A DNA stretch of 35,398 bases from a candidate division KSB1 bacterium (GTDB lineage: Bacteria > Zhuqueibacterota > Zhuqueibacteria > JANLFK01 > Oleimicrobiaceae), in NCBI GenBank assembly GCA_034506335.1, contig JAPDPR010000041.1, forward strand, positions 1-35,398, read 5' to 3'. The notes beneath the pieces were generated by a model, which had not been told where the DNA came from, did no database searches, and saw only the letters and a program-made list of their open reading frames with translations. Of the stretch, positions 22,816 to 31,381 are shown piece after piece; position 1 is the first letter of the stretch; each line of letters opens with the position of its first letter. Made by a program: the position numbers and the translations under genes.

Positions 22816-22843
22816 AGGCAAACCAGAGGGTTTGCCTTTGTTT
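22816..22843 (+). terminator. intrinsic terminator of the glycosylation operon
   Basis: A perfect 9-bp stem (AGGCAAACC with GGTTTGCCT) has an AGAG loop and a T-rich tail (TTGTTT). Confidence 0.85.
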
Positions 22844-22921
22844 ATAGAAGAACGAAAAAAGTCAGGCGCCGGGATGGAAGGAGATGCGGCTCCTCCACTC
22901 AAAGGCGAGACAGAATAGAGC

Positions 22922-22950
22922 TTGACTATTTGGCAATATTTTCGTAAGTT
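22922..22950 (+). promoter_or_regulatory. promoter of the GT2-fusion/accA unit
   Basis: TTGACT, 17 bp, TAAGTT. The expected start is near 22957, about 29 nt before the ATG. Confidence 0.7.
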
Positions 22951-22985
22951 GCACCAGGCGTTGAGCAAGGTGGCGACGCTTAGCT

Positions 22986-25064
22986 ATGGTGTTTGACCGG
23001 CCAGAGCTCGCGATCATCATCGTGAGCTACAACGTGCGCGATTTCCTCCAGCAGGCCCTCACATCGATTCGTAAGGCGACGGCTGGTATTGACGCAGAGG
23101 TGTGGGTTGTGGACAATGCCTCGACTGATGGCACGGCTGCTATGGTCAGGCGTTCCTTTCCAGAGGTCAAGCTCATCGCCAATGAGAGAAATGTGGGGTT
23201 TGCTGCTGCCAATAATCAAGTTCTAAGGCAGTGCCGGGCCAAGGTTGTCTGCCTCCTGAACCCGGACACGGTGGTCCAAGAGGATACATTTCGCACTTTG
23301 CTTGACTTCTTGCGCGCGCACCCAGAGGCGGGCATGGTGGGCTGCAAGATCCTGAACCCCGATGGTTCATTGCAACATGCCTGTCGGCGGAGCATTCCCA
23401 CCCCGTGGGTTGCTTTCACGAAGCTGGTTGGTTTGAGCCGCCTTTTTCCTCGCAGCAGGCTTTTTGGGCGGTACAACTTGACCTACCTGGACCCAGACCA
23501 GACGCACGAGGTGGAGGCCATCTCGGGCTCCTTCATGATGGCGCGGTGCGAAGCGGTGGCACAGGTGGGCCTTTTGGACGAGAGGTTCTTTCTGTACGGC
23601 GAAGATCTTGACTGGTGTCTGCGCTTCAAGAAAAGGGGATGGAAGATCTACTATGTGCCGCAGACGAAAATTGTCCACTTCAAAGGGGAAAGCTCGCGCC
23701 GGAGCGGATTTGACAATCTGCGGCTGTTCTACCAGGCCATGCACCTTTTCGTGCGCAAGCACTTTGCCCAGCGCTCATTTTCGTTGCTGCGCTGGGTGCT
23801 AGTGGTGGCCATCTGGCTGAGAGCAGCACTTTCGTTGCTGCACCGGGCAGCGGCGGTGGGTGCCATCCCCTTGCTTGACCTCGTGCTCATGTATGTGGGG
23901 GTCACGGCCGCGGTGGGCATCTGGTTTGGTAACCTTGTCCACCTTCCGTCGTTCCTGGCCGTCAATGCATTTTACTCTGTGGTCTGGTTGTTATCTCTGG
24001 CGGCGAATGGGTGTTATGGGGAGAGGCGGTATTCGTCAACTGCGGCCGCCACCGGAGTGTTGGCAGGGCTAGTGGTCAATTCGGCCTTCACCTATTTTTT
24101 CAAGCAGTACGGTTTTTCCCGTGCTGTGGTGCTCATTTCGGGAACGCTCAATCTAGCAAGCATTTCCGGATGGAGGGTCTTGGTGCGCCTGTTGCCGCGA
24201 CTTGGTCTTCCGTTCCATGGCACTATTGGTCGTTCTCTCATGCGGAAACGGACCTTGTTGGTGGGCGACAGGCGCTCGGTGCAGAAGCTATTGCAGCGTC
24301 TTCGGAGTAGGTTCGAGAGTGCCTACGAAGTGGTCGGTGTGGTGAGCCTCGAGGGGAGTGAAGCCGGAGAAGAGATGGAGGGGGTACCAGTCCTCCAGGC
24401 TACCGGGCAGTTAGACGAACTCTTTCGTGCCCACCGCGTGCAGGAGGTGATCTTTTCCACCGACCGCATTCCTTACGACCGGATTCTGGAGCTGATGGAC
24501 CGAGCCAACCGGTCGCGGGTGAGCTTCAAACTGGTGCCCAGCAACTTGGACGTCATCATCGGCAAGGCGTCCATCGACAACTTGGCGGAGATGCCCTTGG
24601 TGGAGGTGGAGTACCGGTTTAGCAGGCCGTGGCATCGCTTCCTCAAGCGTGGGTTGGATGTGGTGCTCTCGTTGCCCGCACTGGTGGCGGCGGGGCCCGT
24701 GATCCTCTATTTGGTGGCCGTAAAGGGGTATCGTGTTCGGCGCCGCCATGTGGTGGGCAGGGACGGTCGGCTGGTCGCCGCCCATGAGCTGGTGGGATCG
24801 CGCCCCGGTCAGCGAACCTCTCGGCTCCCGCTTCTGTGGGACGTGCTCATGGGCAGATTGACGCTGGTCGGGGCAGAACTTGCCGCCGAGTCGTCGCCTG
24901 GAGTGCCGCGCCAGCTCAAACCCGGTCTCACCGGCATCACCCAGCTGCGGGCAAGTAGGGGACTGACCAGCAAGGAGAAGGAACGCCAGCTTCTGTACTA
25001 CATGAAGAACTACTCGCTGTGGCTTGATGTGGAGATTCTCATCAAAGCGGTGTTTGACCTGTAA
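22986..25064 (+). CDS. GT2 glycosyltransferase fused to a catalytically altered polyprenyl phosphoglycosyltransferase
   Basis: A 692-residue fusion. Residues 7-250 are a rhamnosyltransferase-like GT2 (SYNVRD, DNASTDG, LLNPDT as the DxD-type site, GEDLDWC). Several membrane helices follow (about 265-410) and then a CoA_binding_3-like nucleotide fold (about 425-530, TLLVGDRRS). The C-terminal 150 residues resemble the WbaP/PglC sugar-phosphate transferase core, with KRGLDVVLS, DVLMGRLTLVG and KPGLTGITQL in order. However, the usual Asp-Glu pair before LPQL is replaced by Ser612-Arg613, the PRP after LVG is AEL, and the middle is shortened. The transferase half is thus probably inactive or has another role, while the GT2 half looks intact. 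It is the first gene of a unit with accA. Confidence 0.88.
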   Translation: MVFDRPELAIIIVSYNVRDFLQQALTSIRKATAGIDAEVWVVDNASTDGTAAMVRRSFPEVKLIANERNVGFAAANNQVLRQCRAKVVCLLNPDTVVQEDTFRTLLDFLRAHPEAGMVGCKILNPDGSLQHACRRSIPTPWVAFTKLVGLSRLFPRSRLFGRYNLTYLDPDQTHEVEAISGSFMMARCEAVAQVGLLDERFFLYGEDLDWCLRFKKRGWKIYYVPQTKIVHFKGESSRRSGFDNLRLFYQAMHLFVRKHFAQRSFSLLRWVLVVAIWLRAALSLLHRAAAVGAIPLLDLVLMYVGVTAAVGIWFGNLVHLPSFLAVNAFYSVVWLLSLAANGCYGERRYSSTAAATGVLAGLVVNSAFTYFFKQYGFSRAVVLISGTLNLASISGWRVLVRLLPRLGLPFHGTIGRSLMRKRTLLVGDRRSVQKLLQRLRSRFESAYEVVGVVSLEGSEAGEEMEGVPVLQATGQLDELFRAHRVQEVIFSTDRIPYDRILELMDRANRSRVSFKLVPSNLDVIIGKASIDNLAEMPLVEVEYRFSRPWHRFLKRGLDVVLSLPALVAAGPVILYLVAVKGYRVRRRHVVGRDGRLVAAHELVGSRPGQRTSRLPLLWDVLMGRLTLVGAELAAESSPGVPRQLKPGLTGITQLRASRGLTSKEKERQLLYYMKNYSLWLDVEILIKAVFDL

Positions 25065-25089
25065 GTGCAAGGAGTAGAGCGAGAACGCT

Positions 25090-26046
25090 ATGGGATTCGT
25101 GCTTGATTTTGAGCGTCCGTTGGTGGAGCTGGAGAAGAAGATCGCCGACTTGAAAGCCTATTCGAGCGCAGAGAACGTAGAGATTACCGCCGAGATCCAG
25201 CGCTTGGAGGAAAAGGCCAGGAAACTCCGCAAGCAGATTTATGCACGCCTCACTCGGTGGCAGCGCGTGCAGCTGGCCAGGCATCCTCAGCGGCCCTATA
25301 CCTTGGACTATATCGAGTACATGACCACCGATTTTGTTGAGCTCCACGGGGACCGTGCGTTTGCAGACGACCCGGCGCTGGTCGGTGGCATCGCAAAGTT
25401 GGATGGCAAGCCCATCGTCATCTTCGGGCAGCAAAAGGGGAGGGACACCAAGCAAAAGCTCTACCGCAATTTCGGTATGATGCACCCCGAGGGGTACCGA
25501 AAGGCATTGCGCTTAATGAAGTTAGCGGCCAAATACCGTCGTCCGGTGATTAGCCTGGTGGACACGCCGGGCGCCTACCCGGGCATTGGCGCCGAGGAAC
25601 GAGGGCAAGCAGAGGCCATCGCGCGCAACCTCCTGGAGATGTCGCGGCTGCCCGTGCCGATCATTGTCGTCATCATCGGCGAAGGGGCAAGCGGCGGGGC
25701 CCTGGGCATTGGCGTGGGCGATCGGGTGCTCATGCAGGAGAATACCTGGTACTCGGTCATATCGCCTGAGGGGTGCGCGGCCATTCTCTACCGCGACGCC
25801 AGCAAGGCGCCTTTGGCAGCGGAAGCCATGAAGGTGACTGCCCAGGATCTTCTGAAAATGGGCGTCATCGATAGAATTGTGCCTGAACCTGTAGGAGGAG
25901 CGCACCACAACCCGCAAGAAGCAGCAGCGTTGGTCAAACAGGCCATCCTCGAAGAGCTTGCGCCGTTGGAGGAACTGCCGCCCGACAAGCTGGTGCGGCA
26001 GCGAATCGAAAAGTATGCGCGCATGGGAGCGTGGCAGGAAAAATAG
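25090..26046 (+). CDS. accA: acetyl-CoA carboxylase carboxyltransferase subunit alpha
   Basis: A 318-residue protein matching AccA over its full length: an N-terminal helix pair ([14 protein letters not shown]), [14 protein letters not shown], then the crotonase-fold core with [50 protein letters not shown] and [15 protein letters not shown]. With AccD it transfers carboxybiotin CO2 to acetyl-CoA, the first step of fatty-acid synthesis. accD is not adjacent. AAGGAG lies about 15 nt before the ATG. Its end overlaps the possible upstream GTG of the next gene. Confidence 0.97.
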   Translation: MGFVLDFERPLVELEKKIADLKAYSSAENVEITAEIQRLEEKARKLRKQIYARLTRWQRVQLARHPQRPYTLDYIEYMTTDFVELHGDRAFADDPALVGGIAKLDGKPIVIFGQQKGRDTKQKLYRNFGMMHPEGYRKALRLMKLAAKYRRPVISLVDTPGAYPGIGAEERGQAEAIARNLLEMSRLPVPIIVVIIGEGASGGALGIGVGDRVLMQENTWYSVISPEGCAAILYRDASKAPLAAEAMKVTAQDLLKMGVIDRIVPEPVGGAHHNPQEAAALVKQAILEELAPLEELPPDKLVRQRIEKYARMGAWQEK

Positions 26047-26051
26047 CTCCC

Positions 26052-27362
26052 ATGAGAAACGGGGCCCCTATGAGTGTTGTAAGGACCGCTGACCAGTTGC
26101 GGTTGGCGCTGGAAAGGATTCGCCACCTGCAATCGCTGGTGGAGGCGAGCAAGATTATCAACTCCACGCTCGACTTGAGTCGGCTGCTTGAACTCATTCT
26201 GGGTATTGCGCTCGACAACACCAGCGCCACGGCTGGAACCATCTACCTGCTGGACGACCAGCGGGGGGAAATCTGGTCGCGAGTGGTGCTGTCGGACCGA
26301 AAAATCGAGATTCGGTTGCCGCTGGGCAAGGGGATCGCCGGCGTGGTAGCGCAGACAGGCGAGACGGTCAACCTGGCCGATGTCTATAGCGACCCGCGTT
26401 TCGACCGGGAGATCGATCAGCATACTGGTTTTCACACCTCCACCATGCTCTGCATGCCTATGCGCAACAAGGCGGGCAAGATCATTGGTGTGTTTCAGAT
26501 CCTAAACAAGAAAGGAGGCCCGTTCACCGCAGAAGACGAGGAGTTCCTGGAGGCACTCTCGGTACATGCGGCGATGGCGGTGGAGAATGCCAAGCTCTAT
26601 CAGCAGGCGCTGGAAAAAAAGCGATTGGACGGTGAACTCGAAGTGGCGCGGGAAATCCAAGCGCGCCTGTTGCCCGTGACCTTGCCGCACATCCCAGGCT
26701 ACGAGGTGGCGGCAACCAATAGACCTTGCCACGAGGTCGGCGGTGATTACTATGACGTGCTGGAAAAACACCGCGACTGTGTGGCATTTGCTATAGGCGA
26801 TGTGTCGGGCAAAGGGATCCCCGCCGCGTTGCTGATGGCTACACTCCACGGTGGGTTGCACGCACAGGTGCACAGTCGGAGACCTCTGGCGGAGCGGGTG
26901 AAGAATCTGAATCGGCTGGTGTTCGAGAGCACCGCACCGGGTACCTTCATCACCTTTTTTCATGGCGAATTGTGTCCTCGCACTGGCGAAGTGACTTACA
27001 TCAATTGCGGTCACAACCCTCCCTTGCATGTGGACCGTCAGGGGCGGATGACCAGGCTGGAAAAGGGAGGACTCATCTTGGGCGCACTCGAAGACTCCGA
27101 TTATGAGGAAGGCTCCATGACCGTGCGGCCAGGGGAGATGGTAGTTCTGTTCACCGATGGCGTCACGGAGGCCCAGGGGAAGAAGAGGCAGCAGTATGAG
27201 GAGAAACGGCTTTTGGCAGTATTGGCCAGATCTCGGGGCCTGAGCGCCCAGCGCGTGTTGGATGCTGTGATGGCCGATGTGGACCGCTTCTGCAGCGGAA
27301 TGCCCCAGGCGGATGACATCACTTTGATGGTCCTCCGCAGGACAAAGACGGTGGCGGTATAG
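26052..27362 (+). CDS. GAF-domain PP2C (RsbU/SpoIIE-type) phosphatase
   Basis: A 436-residue cytoplasmic signalling protein. A GAF domain (about 30-185, with MLCMPMRNKAGKIIGVFQILNKKGG) senses a small ligand. A PP2C-type Ser/Thr phosphatase follows (about 200-436) with GGDYYD, GDVSGKGIPAALLM, INCGHNPPL and TDGVTEA, so the metal-binding Asp residues are present. Family members dephosphorylate anti-anti-sigma factors in partner-switching systems; no partner genes are nearby. ATG 26052 is chosen, 5 nt after the accA stop. GTG 26031 and ATG 26070 are in frame and possible. Confidence 0.9.
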   Translation: MRNGAPMSVVRTADQLRLALERIRHLQSLVEASKIINSTLDLSRLLELILGIALDNTSATAGTIYLLDDQRGEIWSRVVLSDRKIEIRLPLGKGIAGVVAQTGETVNLADVYSDPRFDREIDQHTGFHTSTMLCMPMRNKAGKIIGVFQILNKKGGPFTAEDEEFLEALSVHAAMAVENAKLYQQALEKKRLDGELEVAREIQARLLPVTLPHIPGYEVAATNRPCHEVGGDYYDVLEKHRDCVAFAIGDVSGKGIPAALLMATLHGGLHAQVHSRRPLAERVKNLNRLVFESTAPGTFITFFHGELCPRTGEVTYINCGHNPPLHVDRQGRMTRLEKGGLILGALEDSDYEEGSMTVRPGEMVVLFTDGVTEAQGKKRQQYEEKRLLAVLARSRGLSAQRVLDAVMADVDRFCSGMPQADDITLMVLRRTKTVAV

Positions 27363-27437
27363 GAGAAGCCCTAGGGGACTTTCCCCCTGCGCAAGAGCCG
27401 AGCTAACCGACACAGCGGAACAACTAAGGAGGTTTGT

Positions 27438-27602
27438 ATGCTGGACAAGGAGCTTTTGGAGATCCTGGCGTGCCCCAAGTGCAAGGGTGAGTTGGAGTAT
27501 GACCAGAAGAATGAAAAGCTAATCTGTCATGCCTGCCGGCTGAAGTACCGGATCGAGGACGACATTCCCATCATGCTGATCGACGAGGCGGAGCAGTTTT
27601 GA
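27438..27602 (+). CDS. Trm112/UPF0434-like small zinc protein
   Basis: A 54-residue protein with AAGGAGG just before the ATG. Two Cys pairs, C12/C15 (ACPKC) and C30/C33 (CHAC), form a zinc-ribbon-like site, and DDIPIMLIDEA at the end is the family signature. Bacterial members (YcaR type) are small zinc-binding proteins and are often fused or adjacent to methyltransferases. In eukaryotes Trm112 activates several of these. Here it is at the end of the accA unit. Its partner is unknown. Confidence 0.93.
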   Translation: MLDKELLEILACPKCKGELEYDQKNEKLICHACRLKYRIEDDIPIMLIDEAEQF

Positions 27603-27636
27603 GCCGGAATCGCTCGCGCCGCCTGGCAAAAACAGC

Positions 27637-27665
27637 TTGACTATTTGCGCGCTTTGTGCTAAATT
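27637..27665 (+). promoter_or_regulatory. promoter of the HNH-trpS-scpAB-rpsA operon
   Basis: TTGACT, 17 bp, TAAATT. The expected start is near 27672, about 39 nt before the ATG. Confidence 0.72.
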
Positions 27666-27710
27666 CAAAGTCAAGCTTTTGGATAGGGTAACGGCCAGAA
27701 AAGACAAGAG

Positions 27711-28226
27711 ATGTCTGCGGCGATCCTGAACAGAGGAGTGTTACTCCTCAATCAGAACTATGAGCCGATGAGTGTGACCAGCGCCAAGAAGGCTATCGTG
27801 CTCATCTACCTTGGCAAGGCGGAGATTATTGAGCGTCACCCGTACATGGTGCACTCGGTGTCGACCGCTCTGCCTATGCCGAGCATTGTGCGGCTCGTCC
27901 GTTTCATCCAGGTGCCGCGGAAGAGGATTCTGCTCACCCGGCGCAACATAATCAAGCGGGACGGGCATCGATGCCAATACTGCGGCACGGCAAGGAGTCC
28001 GCTCACGGTCGATCACGTCCTGCCGAAAGATCGGGGTGGCACGGACACGTGGGAGAACTTGGTCTGTGCCTGTGTGCGATGCAACACGCGCAAAGGGAAC
28101 CGCACCCCGGAAGAGGCGGGCATGCGCCTGTTGCGCCAGCCGCGCAAGCCTAACAACCTCTTCTTCATTCAGCACTTTGTGGGCGTGAGCGACGAGAGGT
28201 GGAAACCGTACCTCTTCATGAATTGA
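27711..28226 (+). CDS. HNH-domain protein (putative endonuclease)
   Basis: A 171-residue protein of the single-copy chromosomal HNH group whose members begin with LLNQNYEPM. A zinc-stabilised HNH core holds C88/C91 and C121/C124, with the metal-finger residues D101-H102 (VDHVLPKDRGG), N116 and the NTRKGNRT segment. These proteins are widespread and stand in housekeeping context; their physiological substrate is not established. It is not associated with restriction or phage genes here. It is the first gene of the long operon and its stop lies close to the start of trpS. Confidence 0.9.
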   Translation: MSAAILNRGVLLLNQNYEPMSVTSAKKAIVLIYLGKAEIIERHPYMVHSVSTALPMPSIVRLVRFIQVPRKRILLTRRNIIKRDGHRCQYCGTARSPLTVDHVLPKDRGGTDTWENLVCACVRCNTRKGNRTPEEAGMRLLRQPRKPNNLFFIQHFVGVSDERWKPYLFMN

Positions 28227-28279
28227 AGCGGGGGGTACGGACTTGGGAGAGCGAGAACAGCAACAGGAGTCAGGCGTTT

Positions 28280-29263
28280 TTGGGCAAGAAGCGAATTCTT
28301 AGCGGTATGCGCCCTACCGGTCGCTTGCATCTGGGTAACTATGTGGGCGCGCTGGAAAACTGGGTACGGTTGCAGGGAGAGTACGAGAACTTTCACATGG
28401 TGGCCGATTGGCACACCCTTACCACCTCGTACGAAGACACCAGTACCATCGGCACCGATACCGTAGAGATGGTGATAGACTGGCTAGCCGCAGGTATCGA
28501 CCCGGAAAAGAGCGTGTTGTTCGTGCAGTCGCAGGTGAAGGAACACGCCGAGCTCTTTCTGCTTTTCGCGATGCTGGTCACCGTGCCCAGACTGGAGCGC
28601 AACCCGACGGTAAAGGAGCAGGCGCGCGCCCTGGGTCTGGACAGCAGGATGTCCTACGGCCATCTGGGTTACCCGGTGTTGCAAGCGGCCGACATCCTCA
28701 TTTACCGTGCACATGCGGTGCCGGTGGGCGAAGACCAGGTCCCGCACGTGGAGCTGACCCGCGAGATCGCGCGCCGGTTTAACTCCTTGTACGGAGAAGT
28801 GTTTCCTGAGCCGGAGGCAATGCTCACGGAGTTTGCGCGCTTGCCCGGCTTGGACGGGAACCGCATGAGCAAATCGGCTGGTAACACTATCCTCTTGTCT
28901 GACCGGCCTGAGGAGATCCAGCGCAAGGTGATGACGGCGGTGACTGACCCGCAGAAGATCAGGCGCGGTGACCCAGGACGACCGGAAGTCTGTTTGGTCT
29001 TTACGTTTCACCGGAAGTTCAATCCTTCCGAGGTGGGCACGATTGAACGCGATTGTCGAAGCGGGGCTCTGGGGTGCGTCGACTGTAAGAAGAACTTGGC
29101 AAATAAGTTGACATGCTACTTGCAACCCATCCGGGAGAAGCGTGAGTACTACGCGGCGCACCTGGATCAAGTGCAGGAGATCATAGCAGAGGGGAACGCT
29201 CGGGCGCGCGCAGAGGCGGCACGGACGATGGCTTTGGTGCGCGCGGCCATGAGGATTGGGTAA
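28280..29263 (+). CDS. trpS: tryptophanyl-tRNA synthetase
   Basis: A 327-residue class I synthetase. It has HLGN (the HIGH motif, 17-20), RMSKSAGN (the KMSKS loop, with Arg in the first place), a Rossmann core with SYGHLGYPVLQAADILIY, and a C-terminal anticodon-binding helix domain. The frame is open back into the HNH gene with no ATG. TTG 28280 has AGGAG 10 nt upstream and gives the normal TrpS start (KKRILSGMRPTGRLHLGN), so I choose it. TTG 28223, touching the HNH stop, is the alternative. It charges tRNA-Trp. Confidence 0.95.
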   Translation: MGKKRILSGMRPTGRLHLGNYVGALENWVRLQGEYENFHMVADWHTLTTSYEDTSTIGTDTVEMVIDWLAAGIDPEKSVLFVQSQVKEHAELFLLFAMLVTVPRLERNPTVKEQARALGLDSRMSYGHLGYPVLQAADILIYRAHAVPVGEDQVPHVELTREIARRFNSLYGEVFPEPEAMLTEFARLPGLDGNRMSKSAGNTILLSDRPEEIQRKVMTAVTDPQKIRRGDPGRPEVCLVFTFHRKFNPSEVGTIERDCRSGALGCVDCKKNLANKLTCYLQPIREKREYYAAHLDQVQEIIAEGNARARAEAARTMALVRAAMRIG

Positions 29264-29266
29264 GGC

Positions 29267-29977
29267 ATGCCGTACACGGTGCGTCTGCAGAAGTTCGAGG
29301 GTCCCCTCGAACTCCTCCTTTTCCTCATCCGCAAGAACGAGGTGGATATCTTCGACATTCCCATCGCGGAGATCACCGCCCAATACCTGCAGTACCTGGA
29401 CCTCATGCGTTACCTGGATATCGACGTGGCGGGTGAATTCATCCTCATGGCCGCCAGGCTGATGCACATCAAGGCGCAAATGCTCCTGCCGCGCTCAGAG
29501 GAGGTGGATGAGGAGCAAGAGGACCCGCGTACTGAACTGGTCCAGCGGCTGCTGGAGTACCAAAAGTACAAGCTGATAGCTGTTGAATTGTCGGCGATAG
29601 AGGAGCGCGCGCGCGACTTCTTCCCGCGTACTGCATTCTCCATCGACGGCGACGGGTATTCAGACGAAGAGTTGAACGGCCACGAAGTGTCGTTATATGA
29701 CCTGGTGGCCGCGTTCAGTGTTGTGCTCGAGCGAGCCTCGCAGGTTACTTATCACGAAATTCGCGAGGCTGAGGCCTCGGTTGAAGAACAGATCACTTAT
29801 GTTCTTGACTACCTTCGTACCCACGGCGAGGCTCTCTTTGCTGACCTGATTCGGGGGCTGAGCAGCAAGCTGGTCATCATCGCGACGTTCTTGGCGTTAT
29901 TGGAACTGATACGCGTAGGCGCGGTTGTGGTCAGGCAATCTGCTCCCTTCGGCGAAATCTGGATATACAGGGTCTGA
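29267..29977 (+). CDS. scpA: segregation and condensation protein A
   Basis: A 236-residue kleisin with the family start (VRLQKFEGPLELLLFLI), the DIPIAEITAQYLQYL helix and the AGEFILMAARLMHIKAQMLLP helix. A C-terminal winged helix ends the protein. It bridges the SMC head domains and works with ScpB in chromosome condensation. It lies 3 nt after trpS, and its stop overlaps the scpB ATG by one base. Confidence 0.97.
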   Translation: MPYTVRLQKFEGPLELLLFLIRKNEVDIFDIPIAEITAQYLQYLDLMRYLDIDVAGEFILMAARLMHIKAQMLLPRSEEVDEEQEDPRTELVQRLLEYQKYKLIAVELSAIEERARDFFPRTAFSIDGDGYSDEELNGHEVSLYDLVAAFSVVLERASQVTYHEIREAEASVEEQITYVLDYLRTHGEALFADLIRGLSSKLVIIATFLALLELIRVGAVVVRQSAPFGEIWIYRV

Positions 29978-30615
29978 TGGAACTCGAGGCTGCTAAGCAG
30001 ATAATCGAAGCGCTCATCTTTGCTGCCGATACGCCTGTCACTTTGCACCGCCTGCGCGCTGCAATCGAAGATGCAGATGAGGAATTGCTCCAGCGCGTGG
30101 TGGACCAACTGAACGAGGAGTATGCGCTTCACGGGCATGCGTTTGAAATCCGGCGCGTGGCAGGCGGTTTCCAGATGACCACGCGAGCGCACCTGGCAGA
30201 GTGGGTGCGCAAGTATCAGCGGGGGCGCGCAAGGCAACGCCTGTCGCGGGCGGCCCTGGAGGCACTGGCGATTATCGCCTTCAAGCAGCCTATCAGCAGG
30301 GCAGAAGTGGCGGCAGTGCGCGGCGTTAACTCTGATGGGGTCTTCAAGAACCTGTTGGAGCGCAATCTGATCACAATGGCCGGCAGAGCTTCTACTGTGG
30401 GACGGCCTGTTCTTTACAAGACAACCGAACACTTCTTGGCGTATTTTGGCATCAACAGCCTGGCCGACTTGCCTTCGATCGACGAGGTGGAGGCCCTGCT
30501 CAAGGCGCGCGCTCCGCAAGAGGACCTGGGCAATGTAACCGTGGAGGAGAGTGCTGCCCAAGGGGCAGAGAACGGCTTGCAGGAGCAAGAGACCACCAAT
30601 GGTGAGGCTCAATAA
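29977..30615 (+). CDS. scpB: segregation and condensation protein B
   Basis: A 212-residue double winged-helix protein: AAKQIIEALIFAADTPV at the start, FQMTTR, then ALEALAIIAFKQPISRAEV and the RNLITMAGRASTVGRP wing. It has a Glu/Gln-rich tail of about 40 residues. It partners ScpA and SMC. It is translationally coupled to scpA. Confidence 0.97.
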   Translation: MELEAAKQIIEALIFAADTPVTLHRLRAAIEDADEELLQRVVDQLNEEYALHGHAFEIRRVAGGFQMTTRAHLAEWVRKYQRGRARQRLSRAALEALAIIAFKQPISRAEVAAVRGVNSDGVFKNLLERNLITMAGRASTVGRPVLYKTTEHFLAYFGINSLADLPSIDEVEALLKARAPQEDLGNVTVEESAAQGAENGLQEQETTNGEAQ

Positions 30616-31366
30616 GTACCTGGCCAGTTGTGGTGTCGCCTCGCGCCGAGCCTCCGACAAACTTATTGCCCAGGGTCGGGTTACAGTGAATGGCAAAGTG
30701 GTGACCTCGGTGGGCACGCAGGTTGATGAAGAGCGCGATGAAGTGGCGGTAGACGGTCGGGTGGTGCAGCCCCCGCAGCGTAAGGTGTACATCATGCTCC
30801 ACAAACCAGCTGGGTACGTGACCACCGTGCGTGACACTCGCGGGCGGCCTAAGGTAGTGGACCTGGTACCCGTGTCCACGCGCCTTTTTCCAGTAGGACG
30901 CTTGGACATCGACACCGAGGGGCTTTTGTTGTTGACGAACGACGGGGAGGTGACAAACCGGCTCCTGCACCCGCGTTTCAAAGTGGCAAAGACCTATGTG
31001 GCCGTGGTTGATCGCGACGTGAGCGAGCAACAGCTGGCAAAGCTCCGGGCGGGTGTTGCCCTGACCGACGGGATGACGGCTCCTTGCGAGGCCCGCCTAT
31101 TACCGGACCAGCCTCCGCCTGGCAGAGTTGTCGAGTTGACCATTCGCGAAGGGCGTAAGCGCCAGGTCAGGAGAATGCTGTCGGCAGTGGGGCTGCGTGT
31201 GCTGGTCTTGCGGCGAGTCGCCTTCGGTCCGGTGCGCCTGGGCCAACTGGAGCTGGGGCAATGGCGCTACCTCAGGCCGGCTGAGATAGCAGCTCTCCGC
31301 GCCGCTGCCTTGCCAGAGCCTTCGCAGGAGCACCAAAAGCTGGTCGAGTCGCAGAGGCGGCCCTGA
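30599..31366 (+). CDS. 23S rRNA pseudouridine synthase, RluB/RsuA family
   Basis: A 255-residue RNA-modifying enzyme. An N-terminal S4 domain (MVRLNKYLASCGVASRRASD) precedes the catalytic domain with GRLDIDTEGLLLLTNDG, where Asp103 is the nucleophile, and the IREGRKRQVRRML segment. It probably modifies the 23S rRNA peptidyl-transferase region (RluB type), but RsuA or RluE specificity cannot be excluded. The real start is ATG 30599, inside the scpB end (17-nt overlap). The scpAB-rluB order is a common arrangement. Confidence 0.93.
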   Translation: MVRLNKYLASCGVASRRASDKLIAQGRVTVNGKVVTSVGTQVDEERDEVAVDGRVVQPPQRKVYIMLHKPAGYVTTVRDTRGRPKVVDLVPVSTRLFPVGRLDIDTEGLLLLTNDGEVTNRLLHPRFKVAKTYVAVVDRDVSEQQLAKLRAGVALTDGMTAPCEARLLPDQPPPGRVVELTIREGRKRQVRRMLSAVGLRVLVLRRVAFGPVRLGQLELGQWRYLRPAEIAALRAAALPEPSQEHQKLVESQRRP

Positions 31367-31381
31367 AGCGGGGTTCTGGTC

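Noticed and set aside
27363..27437. Attenuator before the Trm112-like gene
   Set aside because: Only a short AGGGG/CCCCT pairing without a T-run is visible.
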